Positions 1 through 9,349 of a stretch of 64,000 bases of DNA are shown in pieces. The DNA is from Bacillota bacterium. Lineage in GTDB: Bacteria; Bacillota; Clostridia; Acetivibrionales; DTU013. Position 1 is the stretch's first letter; every line of letters starts with the position of its first letter. The notes beneath the pieces are model-generated. The model ran no database searches. It saw only the letters and a list, made by a program, of their open reading frames with translations, and had not been told where the DNA came from. Where the stretch lies: assembly GCA_023435305.1 (NCBI GenBank), contig JAEYRV010000004.1, forward strand, positions 62,001 through 126,000. The letters are read 5' to 3'. The position numbers and the translations under genes are program-made.

Positions 1-733
1 GGAGCCTGACCTTATTGTGACTGCCGCATATGGCAGGATACTTACCAAGGCGGTACTGGACGTGCCGAAGCTTGGCTGTATAAATGTACATGCATCATTG
101 CTGCCCAAGTACAGAGGGGCTGCCCCGATACAATGGGCAATTATCAACGGTGATTCCGTGACAGGTATAACTACGATGTTTATGGACGAGGGAATGGATA
201 CCGGTGATATACTTTTAAAGAAGGAAATTGAAGTTGACCCCGAAATGAACGCAGGGGAGCTTTTCGACAAGCTGAAGGTCCTTGGCGCCCAGGCGCTTCT
301 TGAAACGCTGGAGGCATTGAAGAACGGGACTCTGACCAGGATGCCCCAGGATCATTCCAAGGCCGTCAATGTTCCTATGATCACAAAGGAAACAGGTCTG
401 ATAGACTGGAACAAAAGTGCGGCGGACATTCACAATCTTGTCAGGGGAACAAATCCATGGCCCGGAGCTTATACCTTATATAAAGGCTCCAGGCTGAAGA
501 TATGGAAAACCGCTGTCATGGAGGACTGCCCGGCAGGCTCGCCCGAACATGAGCTTTTGGAGCTGGCAAAAAAAACACAGCCCGGCAGGATCATAGAAAT
601 ATCCAAACAGTGCCTTGTAGTAGCAACTGGCTGCGGATGCCTGCTCATATCGGATCTCCAGTTTGACAACTGCAGAAGGATGGGCGTTTGCGAGTGCGGA
701 CATAATATGGATGAAGGTGAAGTACTTGGATAA
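1..733 (+). CDS. fmt: Methionyl-tRNA formyltransferase, 5'-truncated by window edge
   Basis: The gene transfers a formyl group from 10-formyl-THF to initiator Met-tRNA. The reading frame is open from base 2, so about 243 C-terminal residues are visible and roughly the first 70-80 of a ~315-residue protein lie outside the window. The signature INVHASLLPKYRGAAPIQWA, holding the catalytic Asn-His pair, is near the start of the visible part. MITKETGLIDW and RGTNPWPGAY, typical of the Fmt core and C-terminal tRNA-binding domain, follow. The stop overlaps the start of the DUF116 gene, and the neighbours rsmB and rlmN match the usual Firmicute translation-quality operon. Identification is very secure. 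Confidence 0.97.
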   Translation, partial: EPDLIVTAAYGRILTKAVLDVPKLGCINVHASLLPKYRGAAPIQWAIINGDSVTGITTMFMDEGMDTGDILLKKEIEVDPEMNAGELFDKLKVLGAQALLETLEALKNGTLTRMPQDHSKAVNVPMITKETGLIDWNKSAADIHNLVRGTNPWPGAYTLYKGSRLKIWKTAVMEDCPAGSPEHELLELAKKTQPGRIIEISKQCLVVATGCGCLLISDLQFDNCRRMGVCECGHNMDEGEVLG

Positions 734-1505
734 GCGTCTTAAGAGCTTTATGGGCTATACACTTCTGCTATTGCTTGTTATTGGGCTGTTGGCGGCGCTT
801 TTTTCATACATATATCATTTTTTCTCGATCGATCTGTACAACAGTATAATAAATGTATTGATCATCATCTCCATAATAATGATGGTTTCACTGGTCATAG
901 CCATGGCCGCAATATTCATCGCATTGAGGACAAGAAAGGTCCATCCCGTCATGATCTTTCCAGTGAAGCTGGGTATGAGGATCGTTATGCCTTTTGCTCT
1001 TTTTGTGACTGATGTGCTCAAAAAGGACAAGGATATGATCAGGAGCCTTTTCATCGATATTAACAACCTGTTTGTTGAATCGGGAGGAATCAGAAAGAGC
1101 CCGGACAGGATTATGCTGCTGCTGCCGCACTGCCTTCAGAATTCGGAATGCACCCGAAAAATAACCAATAACATTTCCAACTGTGTCAGGTGCGGAAAAT
1201 GCAAGATAGGCGATATTATTGAAATGGCGGAAAGAAAGGGAGTGCGGGTCTTTGTGGTGACAGGCGGTACTGCCGCAAGAAACGCTATCGCAGAGGCAAA
1301 GCCGGAGATGGTGCTTTCTGTCGCATGTGAAAGAGACCTTGCCATAGGTATTTCCGATGTCAGCAAGATACCTGTAATAGGTGTGCTTAACAAGAGGCCA
1401 TACGGTCCCTGTGTAAATACTACCGTGGATGTGGATGCCCTCGAGGAAAAACTGGACAGGATGATTGCTGAACCGACAGCTTTGCAGGCCGCCGACAATG
1501 ACTAG
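711..1505 (+). CDS. DUF116 membrane protein with Cys-rich cytosolic domain
   Basis: This is a protein of about 264 residues. The first ~85 residues hold two hydrophobic membrane segments (GYTLLLLLVIGLLAALFSY and a second Ile/Met-rich stretch). A soluble domain follows with a Cys cluster: HCLQNSEC and then NCVRCGKCKIG, that is C-x5-C and C-x2-C-x2-C, which suggests metal or Fe-S binding. This arrangement fits the DUF116 family, which in clostridia often sits between fmt and rsmB. The biochemical role is unknown. I chose ATG 711 because the protein sense begins MKVKYLDKR there; it overlaps fmt by 23 bp. An upstream ATG at 663 would add 16 residues coded inside fmt and looks less likely. Confidence 0.85.
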   Translation: MKVKYLDKRLKSFMGYTLLLLLVIGLLAALFSYIYHFFSIDLYNSIINVLIIISIIMMVSLVIAMAAIFIALRTRKVHPVMIFPVKLGMRIVMPFALFVTDVLKKDKDMIRSLFIDINNLFVESGGIRKSPDRIMLLLPHCLQNSECTRKITNNISNCVRCGKCKIGDIIEMAERKGVRVFVVTGGTAARNAIAEAKPEMVLSVACERDLAIGISDVSKIPVIGVLNKRPYGPCVNTTVDVDALEEKLDRMIAEPTALQAADND

Positions 1506-1556
1506 ACCGTTGCCATAGGAGAAATACTAATAAATACGGGGTATTGAGGATATCTT

Positions 1557-2906
1557 ATGAAGCTGGATCATGCAAGAGAAACTGCATTGAAGATTCTGTT
1601 TGAAATAAATGAGAAGGGCGCTTATTCAAATATCGAACTGAACAAGCAGCTTACAGGCGGTGAATTCAGTGAGCTTGACAGGGCATTTGTTACGGAGCTT
1701 GTCTATGGAGTGGTCAAATGGAAGCTGACGCTGGACAGGCTTATAGCGGCGAACTCTAATATCAGGATGTCAAAGCTGTCGCCCTGGATATTGAATATAT
1801 TGAGACTGGGAGCATACCAGCTGATCTATATGACAAAAGTGCCTGCATCGGCAGCCTGCAATGAAAGCGTCAAGCTGGCCGGACGATACGGACATAAGGC
1901 ATCTGCCGGATTTGTCAATGCCATCCTCAGGAAAATAGCCCGAGAAGGCCTGAACAATGTTATTCCCGATAGTGCTGCTGATTTGACGGGGCATCTTTCG
2001 GTAAAGCATTCATATCCGAAATTCCTCGTCGCGAAGTACCTAGAGCTATTTGGCGCTGAATTTACGGAAGAATTGCTGGAAGCAGGCAACAGATCACCTG
2101 AGCTGACTGTCAGAGCGAATACTCTGCGGGTCAGTGCCGATGAACTGAAGCAGGAGCTTGAGAAAGAAGGTGTATCGGCTGAAAGCGGCCGATACGTAAA
2201 AGCGGCTTTGGTTATCAAGAGTCCATTGCCGGTGGGAAGACTGGACTCTTTCAGAAAAGGACTGTTCCAGGTCCAGGATGAGAGTTCGATGCTGCCCGCA
2301 GCAGTGCTGGCACCCGAACCTGGAGATATCATACTGGATGCATGCAGCGCACCAGGCGGCAAAGCCGTTAATATGGCACAGATGATGCAAAACAGGGGCA
2401 GGGTGATCGCCAGGGACATACATGAGCATAAGCTCAGGCTCATTGATGAAGCGGCTTCAAGGCTGGGTACGAGTATTGTCGAAAGTGAGCTTCATGATGC
2501 TGCTGAGCCTGACCCGATGCATGAGGCGTATTTCGACAAGGTACTTCTGGATGCGCCTTGCAGCGGCCTTGGAATAGTAAGAAGGAAGCCGGATATAAAA
2601 TGGGCAAGGGAAAACAGCGACATCAGGAGCATCACGGCATTGCAGGAAAAACTGCTCCAGAATGTATCAAAGGCTGTTAAACCCGGAGGAATATTGGTAT
2701 ATAGTACATGTACAATATTACCCGAAGAAAATGAATGCATCGTTCGAAGGTTTATAGAGAGCAATCCGGAATTTTGTGAGGATATGATAGCGCCATATTT
2801 GCCGTCTGAACTGGCGGCGCATGCAAAGGGCTGTATGCTGCAGGTTTATCCGAACAGGGATGGGATAGACGGATTCTTTATCGCAAGACTTAGGCGGAAG
2901 GCCTAA
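1557..2906 (+). CDS. rsmB: 16S rRNA (cytosine-967-C5) methyltransferase RsmB
   Basis: The 449-residue protein has the length and two-part build of RsmB. An N-terminal NusB-like RNA-binding domain (about residues 1-130) is followed by a Rossmann SAM methyltransferase domain. Motif I reads DACSAPGGKAVNMAQ. The proline-cysteine motif DAPCSGLGIVRRKPD and the catalytic cysteine in YSTCTILPEENE are both intact. It modifies C967 of 16S rRNA. A TGAGG ribosome-binding site lies just before ATG 1557. It sits between DUF116 and rlmN in one transcription unit. Its stop codon lies inside a 26-bp direct repeat, so the 3' border has been locally duplicated. Confidence 0.96.
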   Translation: MKLDHARETALKILFEINEKGAYSNIELNKQLTGGEFSELDRAFVTELVYGVVKWKLTLDRLIAANSNIRMSKLSPWILNILRLGAYQLIYMTKVPASAACNESVKLAGRYGHKASAGFVNAILRKIAREGLNNVIPDSAADLTGHLSVKHSYPKFLVAKYLELFGAEFTEELLEAGNRSPELTVRANTLRVSADELKQELEKEGVSAESGRYVKAALVIKSPLPVGRLDSFRKGLFQVQDESSMLPAAVLAPEPGDIILDACSAPGGKAVNMAQMMQNRGRVIARDIHEHKLRLIDEAASRLGTSIVESELHDAAEPDPMHEAYFDKVLLDAPCSGLGIVRRKPDIKWARENSDIRSITALQEKLLQNVSKAVKPGGILVYSTCTILPEENECIVRRFIESNPEFCEDMIAPYLPSELAAHAKGCMLQVYPNRDGIDGFFIARLRRKA

Positions 2907-2978
2907 ATGGAAGGCTAAACGAGCGACCTGGACGAAGGGCCTAAATGATGGGTTAGGCGGAAGGCCTAAATGGAAGGC
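2890..2978 (+). repeat. Two 26-bp direct repeats across rsmB stop
   Basis: A 26-bp sequence starting TTAGGCGGAAGGCC occurs at 2890-2915 and again at 2953-2978. The first copy encodes the last codons and stop of rsmB. The second lies in the 115-bp gap before rlmN. A related GGGCCTAAATGATGG lies between them. It is most simply a local slippage duplication. Confidence 0.8.
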
Positions 2979-3021
2979 ACAGTGAGAGTACTAAAAGGAA
3001 AATGACAAGGAGCATCGCAAT

Positions 3022-4155
3022 ATGTCTGAAACCAGACCGACGGACAATGGAAGCGAACTAACGGAAAAAGGGCGTGAGCCGAATAAAAATGATATAAGCA
3101 TACAGCAGACCGAAAAGAAGTACCTGCCTGACATGGATATCAGTGAGCTCCAGCAGTTTTTACAGGGCATGGGGCAGCAGAAGTTCAGGGCAAAGCAGAT
3201 ATTCAGCTGGATCGCTAGAGGAGCAGCGGATTTCGACGAAATGTCGGATCTGTCAAAGCAACTGAGGCAGGATTTGAAACTTTTTGCCGTAGTATCCGGT
3301 CTAAATATCAGAAAAAAGTTCGTATCCTCCATTGACGGTACCACTAAGTATTTGTTTGAGCTCAGTGACGGCAATATTATAGAGAGCGTTCTGATGAAAT
3401 ACATCCATGGCTATACCGCCTGTATTTCGTCCCAGATCGGCTGTAAAATGGGATGCAGCTTTTGCGCTTCTACAATTGCCGGGTTCAGGAGGGATCTGAC
3501 CGGCGGGGAAATGCTTGAACAGATACTTGCCATCCAGCGGGACAGTGGCGTTAAGGTGGGAAATGTAGTTATTATGGGGATAGGAGAGCCCTTTGACAAT
3601 TATGACAATGTACTGAGATTTCTCAGGCTTGCCCACGAACCGGAGGGTTTGAACATAGGCTACAGACATATTACAGTCTCGACCTGCGGTCTTGTTCCCG
3701 GGATATTGAGGTTTGCCGATGAGAATATTCAGGTGAATCTGGCGATCTCGCTCCATGCGCCAAATGATGAGATACGCGGGAAGTTAATGCCGGTTGGAAG
3801 GAAGTACTGTATTGACAAAATCATTGAAGCATGTAAGATATATACAGAGAAAACTAAACGAAGGATAACGTTTGAGTACGCTTTGATCGATGGGGTAAAT
3901 GATTCGCCGGACAATGCAGCCGAACTGGCATCGAGGCTGAGAGGCCTCCTGTGCCATGTGAATCTGATACCGGTCAACACAGTGAGGGAAACCGGCTACC
4001 GTCAAAGCGGGCGCAGACATATCGACGAGTTTGCAGCTCTCTTGACAAGAAGAGGAATAGAGACAACTGTACGCCGTGAGCTTGGTTCGGATATCAATGC
4101 GGCTTGCGGACAGCTCAGGAGCAGCGAAATGGAAAAAGAAGACCGCAAGAGCTGA
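3022..4155 (+). CDS. rlmN: Dual-specificity 23S rRNA/tRNA adenine-C2 methyltransferase RlmN
   Basis: This radical SAM enzyme methylates C2 of A2503 in 23S rRNA and A37 of some tRNAs. The radical SAM cluster motif CKMGCSFCAS (CxxxCxxC) is at about residue 145. GGEMLEQILA, VVIMGIGEPFDNYDN and the C-terminal Cys-containing region NAACGQLR with the resolving cysteine are all present. The 377-residue length is normal apart from an N-terminal extension of about 35 polar residues before DISELQQFLQ. An AAGGAG site lies about 9 bases before ATG 3022. It is co-directional with rsmB and followed by stp, whose likely start is 76 bp past the rlmN stop. Confidence 0.96.
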   Translation: MSETRPTDNGSELTEKGREPNKNDISIQQTEKKYLPDMDISELQQFLQGMGQQKFRAKQIFSWIARGAADFDEMSDLSKQLRQDLKLFAVVSGLNIRKKFVSSIDGTTKYLFELSDGNIIESVLMKYIHGYTACISSQIGCKMGCSFCASTIAGFRRDLTGGEMLEQILAIQRDSGVKVGNVVIMGIGEPFDNYDNVLRFLRLAHEPEGLNIGYRHITVSTCGLVPGILRFADENIQVNLAISLHAPNDEIRGKLMPVGRKYCIDKIIEACKIYTEKTKRRITFEYALIDGVNDSPDNAAELASRLRGLLCHVNLIPVNTVRETGYRQSGRRHIDEFAALLTRRGIETTVRRELGSDINAACGQLRSSEMEKEDRKS

Positions 4156-4231
4156 GATAATACAGTTGGTTCTGTGTACGAGACAAGGTCAAAATAGGGG
4201 TGGACAACCCTTAAAAAAAGGTGTTGATAGC

Positions 4232-4963
4232 TTGAAATTTGCTGCTGGTACCGACAAAGGATTATTACGCGAAATAAATGAGGATAGCTGCAGGATCATC
4301 CCGGGGTGTTCATCATCCCCGTATGTCTTTATCATTGCCGATGGCATGGGTGGACATAAATGCGGTGAAATAGCAAGCAGTATGACAGTTGATTACATAA
4401 GCGGGCTCATGCGTAATGATGACGGCAGATTTGAAAGTGAAAACATGCAGCAGGAGCTTTGCAGTATAGTGGAACAAGCCAACAAGGCTGTTTATGAGAA
4501 ATCCCAGGACAGCGATGAATTCAGCGGCATGGGTACTACACTGACTATGGCTGTGATCGGCGAAAAAACGCTGACAGCAGCTCATGTGGGCGACAGCAGG
4601 CTCTATCTGGTGCGAGGCGGAGAAATAAAGCAATTGACAGAGGATCACTCGTATATCGGCGAATTGCTCAAGAATGGCACGCTGACAAGGGAAGAAGCGG
4701 AAAACCACCCCCGCAAGAATGTCATAACAAGGGCAATCGGATCTTCCCCAGAGATACAAGTGGATATTTTTAATCAGGAAATCAACGAATATGATATATA
4801 TGTTCTTTGTACAGACGGACTCACCAACATGGTATGCGATAATGAAATATTTGAGATCGTCAGAGACAGTGAACCCGAGACCGCCTGCTCAAAACTTATT
4901 GAGGCGGCGAACAGGCAAGGCGGAGATGATAACATCACCGTTATTGTTATCAAATGTGAGTGA
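4232..4963 (+). CDS. stp: PP2C-type Ser/Thr protein phosphatase (Stp/PrpC)
   Basis: This metal-dependent phosphatase opposes the PrkC kinase encoded next. PP2C motifs are in order: GTDKGLLREINEDS, IADGMGGHKCGEIAS with metal-binding Asp, GMGTTLTMAV, AHVGDSRLYL, LTEDHSYIGEL, VLCTDGLTNMV and GGDDNITVIV. A TTG start at 4232 gives about 243 residues, the normal family length. It is preceded by a purine-rich AAAAAAAGGTG. The open frame runs further upstream into rlmN, but that part has no PP2C similarity. The gene is 11 bp from prkC, so the pair is surely co-transcribed. In Bacillus this pair controls dormancy and germination signalling through muropeptide sensing. Confidence 0.95.
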   Translation: MKFAAGTDKGLLREINEDSCRIIPGCSSSPYVFIIADGMGGHKCGEIASSMTVDYISGLMRNDDGRFESENMQQELCSIVEQANKAVYEKSQDSDEFSGMGTTLTMAVIGEKTLTAAHVGDSRLYLVRGGEIKQLTEDHSYIGELLKNGTLTREEAENHPRKNVITRAIGSSPEIQVDIFNQEINEYDIYVLCTDGLTNMVCDNEIFEIVRDSEPETACSKLIEAANRQGGDDNITVIVIKCE

Positions 4964-4974
4964 AGGTGTAAAAT

Positions 4975-6993
4975 ATGGTCGGACAAATATTGGGAAATAG
5001 ATATCAATTGCTCGAAAGGATCGGCGGGGGCGGCATGGCTGTCGTTTATAAAGCAAAATGCCTGCTTCTGAATCGTTTTGTAGCCGTCAAGATACTGCGC
5101 AGTGAATTCACTGATGATGAGGAATTTGTGAAACGCTTCAGGGTGGAGGCACAGGCTGCGGCAAGCCTGAATCACCCGAATATAGTTTCCATTTATGACG
5201 TCGGCAAGCAGGATGACACGCATTATATCGTCATGGAGTTCATCGACGGTATCACGCTGAAGGAATATATCACTCAGAAGGGCATGCTGTCATGGAGTGA
5301 AGCCGTCAATATCGGTATTCAGATATGTTCTGCCATAGAACAGGCACACAAGAATTTTATCGTTCATCGTGATATAAAGCCTCACAATATACTCATTACA
5401 AAGGAAGGCATAGCAAAGGTCACGGATTTCGGTATTGCCAGAGCTGTTACATCTGCGACAATTACGATGGTCGGCAGCACGATAGGCTCTGTTCACTATT
5501 TTTCTCCCGAGCAGGCAAGGGGCGGGTTCACAGATGAAAAATCCGACCTTTACTCATTGGGCATCACCATTTATGAGATGGTAACAGGGAAGGTCCCATT
5601 TGACGGGGAGTCGCCTGTGGCTATCGCGCTCAAACATATACAGGAAAAGCCTGAGAAGCCTATCGAGGTAAATCCCTCCATTCCAAAGGGCGTAAATGAT
5701 CTTATCATGAAGGCTATCAAGAAGGATCAGAACCTGCGATATCAGAATGCCTCCGATATGCTTTCGGATCTGCAGAGGACTCTTGTCGAACCCAATGTGA
5801 AAATTGCAGGAAGCAATGCTGTGGAGGAGCTGCCGACCAGAAAAATGCAGGCTGTCGGTGCCGACTTGGATATAGAGGATATAGATGATAAATCCGACGA
5901 TGGAGAGGAAGCCTTTATGGAGGAAGATGATACACCCACAAAGAAAAAGAAGGACCGGCTGAGCACATGGCTCGGTATTGCCACCGGTCTTGTGATCACC
6001 GGTCTGATAGTCTTTATAGGCATCAAGCTGGTCATACCGGCCTTTATTCCGGAACAGGTGGAGGCATATGTCGTTGAAGACTATACCAAAAGGGACTTTG
6101 AAGAGGTAAAGGCCATACTGAGTAAGCATGATATAACTGCTGAAGAGGAAAGGGTATACAATGATTCTGTTGAGAAGGGTATTATCATAAAGCAGGACAT
6201 TGCAGTCGGAAACAGTCTGAAGCCCGGAAGCGTGATCAATTTTACAGTCAGCGACGGTCCTCATCTTGTTGAGATTCCTGATATATCAGGTGATGAATCG
6301 CGAGTTGCAGAACAGATCCTTGTAAACAGCAACCTTGTGCCCGAAGAGGTCAGGGAGAATAGCGAGACCGTTGGGAAGGGCCTGGTCATCAGGACTGAGC
6401 CCTCTGCATATGAGATGGTCAAACCTGAGACAAAGGTCAAGGTCATAGTGAGTCTTGGACCAGAGCTTGAAATGGTTAAAATGATCAATCTGACAGGCCT
6501 TACAAGGACAGAAGCCGAAAATTGGATACTGAAAAATAAGCTTAAAATCGGCACGATACTTCCGGAGGATATAGTGAGCGAGGTTGCGAAGGTAATCAAG
6601 CAATATCCGCTGGCAGACACCGAGGTAGCTGAGGATACAGCAGTAGAGCTGACCTTCGGGATAGATGAACAGCCGCCGGTGGATCCGGGCACTAATAACC
6701 AGCCGCCAGATGATCCTGATCCTGGGCAGGATGATCCGCAGCCGCCTGTAAACGAGGAAAAGACCAAGCTTATAACAATAACGCTGGATCCCAGCCGGGT
6801 ATATGGTGAAGATGTCCTGGTTTATGTAGAATCGACACCGTCCGATACCAATGTGCGCAAAATAGAAATCAATCAGACTGTAGCAAGAAGTCAGTTCCCG
6901 TTCAGTATCCCGGTCACAGTGGGCGAAAGAGGAACTACACATGTTATAGTATATTTGGATAACAGGCTGGCTCTTGAACAGGATATACAGTAA
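4975..6993 (+). CDS. prkC: PASTA-domain Ser/Thr protein kinase PrkC
   Basis: This membrane kinase senses peptidoglycan fragments. The kinase domain spans about residues 10-270: glycine-rich loop IGGGGMAVVYKA, ATP-lysine K39, catalytic HRDIKPHN with D133, and DFG at D151. An acidic juxtamembrane linker and the polybasic KKKKDR precede a single membrane helix near 333-355. Three extracellular PASTA repeats follow, about 360-565, with the typical VPDI/VKMINLTG-type starts and 'SDGP' and 'SLGP' ends. A Pro/Asp linker (about 565-595) leads to a C-terminal domain of roughly 75 residues of unknown fold. AAGGTG precedes ATG 4975. Its phosphatase partner lies immediately upstream and rsgA immediately downstream, as in Bacillus. 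Confidence 0.96.
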   Translation: MVGQILGNRYQLLERIGGGGMAVVYKAKCLLLNRFVAVKILRSEFTDDEEFVKRFRVEAQAAASLNHPNIVSIYDVGKQDDTHYIVMEFIDGITLKEYITQKGMLSWSEAVNIGIQICSAIEQAHKNFIVHRDIKPHNILITKEGIAKVTDFGIARAVTSATITMVGSTIGSVHYFSPEQARGGFTDEKSDLYSLGITIYEMVTGKVPFDGESPVAIALKHIQEKPEKPIEVNPSIPKGVNDLIMKAIKKDQNLRYQNASDMLSDLQRTLVEPNVKIAGSNAVEELPTRKMQAVGADLDIEDIDDKSDDGEEAFMEEDDTPTKKKKDRLSTWLGIATGLVITGLIVFIGIKLVIPAFIPEQVEAYVVEDYTKRDFEEVKAILSKHDITAEEERVYNDSVEKGIIIKQDIAVGNSLKPGSVINFTVSDGPHLVEIPDISGDESRVAEQILVNSNLVPEEVRENSETVGKGLVIRTEPSAYEMVKPETKVKVIVSLGPELEMVKMINLTGLTRTEAENWILKNKLKIGTILPEDIVSEVAKVIKQYPLADTEVAEDTAVELTFGIDEQPPVDPGTNNQPPDDPDPGQDDPQPPVNEEKTKLITITLDPSRVYGEDVLVYVESTPSDTNVRKIEINQTVARSQFPFSIPVTVGERGTTHVIVYLDNRLALEQDIQ

Positions 6994-7056
6994 GATATTG
7001 AAATCAACGATATATGCCGTTTCAATTAAGCTGCAGCAGCAGAGGAGGTTCATATA

Positions 7057-7977
7057 TTGCCGTCAGGCATTATATTAAAGGGAATAGGCGGATTTTATTA
7101 TGTATCGTCCGAGGATGATATATATGAATGCAAGGCCAGGGGAATTTTCCGCAAGGACGATGTGACCCCTTTGACCGGGGATAGAGTCACATTTTCTGTG
7201 ACCGACCCCATGAAAAAAAAGGGGAATATTGATGGGATAATGGATAGAACCACCGTCCTGTCACGACCTGCCGCTGCAAATATCGACCTTCTGGTGGTTG
7301 TAATAGCAGCAAAATCACCGGAGCCTGATTTGTTACTGTTGGACAAAATCCTGGTCACGGCTGCGAAAAAGGGTATAGAGGCTGTGATCTGCATCAACAA
7401 GATAGATCTGGATGTGGATGATAACAGGGCGGAGCTCCGCAGCTCATATATTAAAGCGGGTTATGCCCTGATAGAAACATGCCTGGGGGAAAGCGCCGGC
7501 TTCGGACGTCTCAAGGAGACTTTGAAAGGGCATGTTTCCGTGTTCGCAGGTCAGTCGGGCGTGGGGAAGTCGACTTTGCTGAACAGAGTTGCAGATACTG
7601 TCATAATGAGGACAGGAAGTATAAGCGGAAAGATAGAAAGAGGCCGTCATACCACAAGGCATACGGAGCTCATAAAGCTTTCTGAGGATGGTTATGTTGT
7701 AGACACGCCGGGTTTCAGTTCCTTTGAACTGGCAGAGATAACTCATACAGAGCTCGAGCATTTATTCCCGGAATTTGAGGATCACAAATACAAATGCAGG
7801 TTCACTGGCTGCAGTCATGTAAATGAACCGGACTGCGGCGTCAAGGAAGCTGTAGAACAAGGAAGCATAAGCAGGGGAAGGTATCAGCGATATACCGAGC
7901 TTTATGCGATATTGAAGCAGGAATACGATATGAAATATAAAAAAAACAACAGGAAAGGGACAAGGAGCAATGATTAA
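7057..7977 (+). CDS. rsgA: Ribosome small subunit-dependent GTPase RsgA (CpgA)
   Basis: This circularly permuted GTPase helps 30S subunit maturation. An N-terminal OB-fold of about 65 residues precedes the permuted G motifs: NKIDLD (G4), then GQSGVGKSTLLN (G1), the switch RGRHTTRH, and DTPGFSSFEL (G3). A C-terminal zinc-binding region follows with Cys/His in KCRFTGCSHVNEPDC. The length of 306 residues is normal. The start is TTG 7057, supported by a perfect AGGAGG nine bases upstream. The last 8 bp overlap rpe, which indicates translational coupling. Confidence 0.96.
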   Translation: MPSGIILKGIGGFYYVSSEDDIYECKARGIFRKDDVTPLTGDRVTFSVTDPMKKKGNIDGIMDRTTVLSRPAAANIDLLVVVIAAKSPEPDLLLLDKILVTAAKKGIEAVICINKIDLDVDDNRAELRSSYIKAGYALIETCLGESAGFGRLKETLKGHVSVFAGQSGVGKSTLLNRVADTVIMRTGSISGKIERGRHTTRHTELIKLSEDGYVVDTPGFSSFELAEITHTELEHLFPEFEDHKYKCRFTGCSHVNEPDCGVKEAVEQGSISRGRYQRYTELYAILKQEYDMKYKKNNRKGTRSND

Positions 7978-8635
7978 AATATCGCCGTCCATTCTGGCTT
8001 CGGATTTTTCCAGGCTCGGCGAGGAAATAGCCAGAGTTGAAAAAGCCGGCGCTGATATGATACACCTTGATGTCATGGATGGACACTTCGTTCCGAATCT
8101 TACAATAGGCCCCCCAGTGATAAAAAGCCTAAGAGGCGTTACCAGCCTGCCGTTTGATGTCCACCTGATGATCGATAATCCGGAACGCTTTATTGATTCA
8201 TTTGTTGATGCCGGAGCTGACATTCTCTCTGTGCATGTGGAAAAAAATCCTCACCTTCACCGTACCATTGAAATGATAAAGAACCACGGCTGCAGAGCAT
8301 CGGTCGTTCTCAATCCTGCAACACCGCTGAACACATTGGAAATGGTGCTCGATAAGGTCGACATGGTACTTCTGATGACAGTTGACCCGGGCTTCGGAGG
8401 CCAGCATTACATCGAGGGGATGACCGAAAAGGTACAGGAGCTGAAACGCATGATCGTTCAGCGCGGACTGAAAATCGATATAGAAGTCGATGGCGGTATC
8501 GACCTGGAGAATATACATGAGGTGACAGAGGCAGGCGCTAATGTTATTGTAGCCGGATCTACGATATTCCATGCTCCCGATATCATGGAAATAATAAGAG
8601 GTCTCAGGCAGAAGGCCTATGGTGGTTATATATGA
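7970..8635 (+). CDS. rpe: Ribulose-phosphate 3-epimerase
   Basis: This enzyme interconverts ribulose-5-phosphate and xylulose-5-phosphate in the pentose phosphate pathway. The 221-residue TIM-barrel protein begins IKISPSILASDFSRLGEEI. It carries metal and catalytic motifs HLDVMDGHFVPNLTIGPP, DVHLMI, VNPGFGGQ-type VDPGFGGQHYIEGM, and DGGIDLEN plus AGSTIF for phosphate binding. It overlaps rsgA by 8 bp and thiN by 4 bp (ATGA), so it is tightly coupled in the operon. Confidence 0.96.
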   Translation: MIKISPSILASDFSRLGEEIARVEKAGADMIHLDVMDGHFVPNLTIGPPVIKSLRGVTSLPFDVHLMIDNPERFIDSFVDAGADILSVHVEKNPHLHRTIEMIKNHGCRASVVLNPATPLNTLEMVLDKVDMVLLMTVDPGFGGQHYIEGMTEKVQELKRMIVQRGLKIDIEVDGGIDLENIHEVTEAGANVIVAGSTIFHAPDIMEIIRGLRQKAYGGYI

Positions 8636-9300
8636 CATGTATCATATTCTGCGGAGGAGAAGTCACCGATTACGAACAGATCAAAAGGTGGCCGATTTTT
8701 GGCAGTACCTCGGGGAAACAAATTGAAGATGCGGATTTTTTCATTTCTGCGGACAGTGGAGCACGTCATTGCAGGATGCTGGGGATAGTGCCCGATATTA
8801 TGGCAGGAGATTTTGACTCCGTATCCCGAAATGACTATGAGGCTTTGATTGATGCAGGTTCGAAGGTATTGCAGTACCCGGCGGAAAAGGATATGACGGA
8901 CAGCGAGATCGCTGTGGAAATGGCTATAGATAAAGGCTTCGACAGGGTGCTGCTCATAGGGGCCACAGGTACGAGACTTGACCATTCGTTATCAAACATT
9001 TCTCTGCTCAAAAAGCTGACAGATGCTGGCATTGACGGAGTTATCATTAATGAAAGCAATTATGTAAGACTGATAAAGGATGAGATCCGGCTTGAGCGGG
9101 TAGATGATGCTTATGTCACACTCCTGCCTTTTGGCGGAAATGCCATGGGTGTTACTACTCAGGGCCTCTATTATCCTCTTGATGACGCCACACTTGAAGT
9201 CGGCTCATCGTGGGGCGTCAGCAACAGGTTCACTGAGGATACAGCCTGCATAAAGCTCAAGCAGGGCTATCTGCTGGTTATTGTCTCTATAGAAGAATAG
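8632..9300 (+). CDS. thiN: Thiamine pyrophosphokinase
   Basis: The enzyme converts thiamine and ATP to thiamine pyrophosphate. The 222-residue protein has the family markers: SADSGARHCRMLGIVPD, AGDFDS, YPAEKDMTDSEIA, LIGATGTRLDHSLSNI, and a C-terminal SNRFTED close to the usual thiamin-binding end. It overlaps rpe by 4 bp and is the last gene of the leftward cluster, since a terminator follows within 12 bp. In Bacillus the next gene is spoVM; here spoVM lies 52 kb away. Confidence 0.94.
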   Translation: MTCIIFCGGEVTDYEQIKRWPIFGSTSGKQIEDADFFISADSGARHCRMLGIVPDIMAGDFDSVSRNDYEALIDAGSKVLQYPAEKDMTDSEIAVEMAIDKGFDRVLLIGATGTRLDHSLSNISLLKKLTDAGIDGVIINESNYVRLIKDEIRLERVDDAYVTLLPFGGNAMGVTTQGLYYPLDDATLEVGSSWGVSNRFTEDTACIKLKQGYLLVIVSIEE

Positions 9301-9311
9301 CACACATAATA

Positions 9312-9339
9312 AAAAGGATGACCAAATGGCCATCCTTTT
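9312..9339. terminator. Bidirectional terminator between thiN and aminotransferase
   Basis: AAAAGGATG and CATCCTTTT form an inverted repeat with additional CC/GG pairs around an AAAT loop. The T-run on one strand and the A-run on the other can serve both convergent genes. Confidence 0.8.
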
Positions 9340-9349
9340 GTAAAATCGT

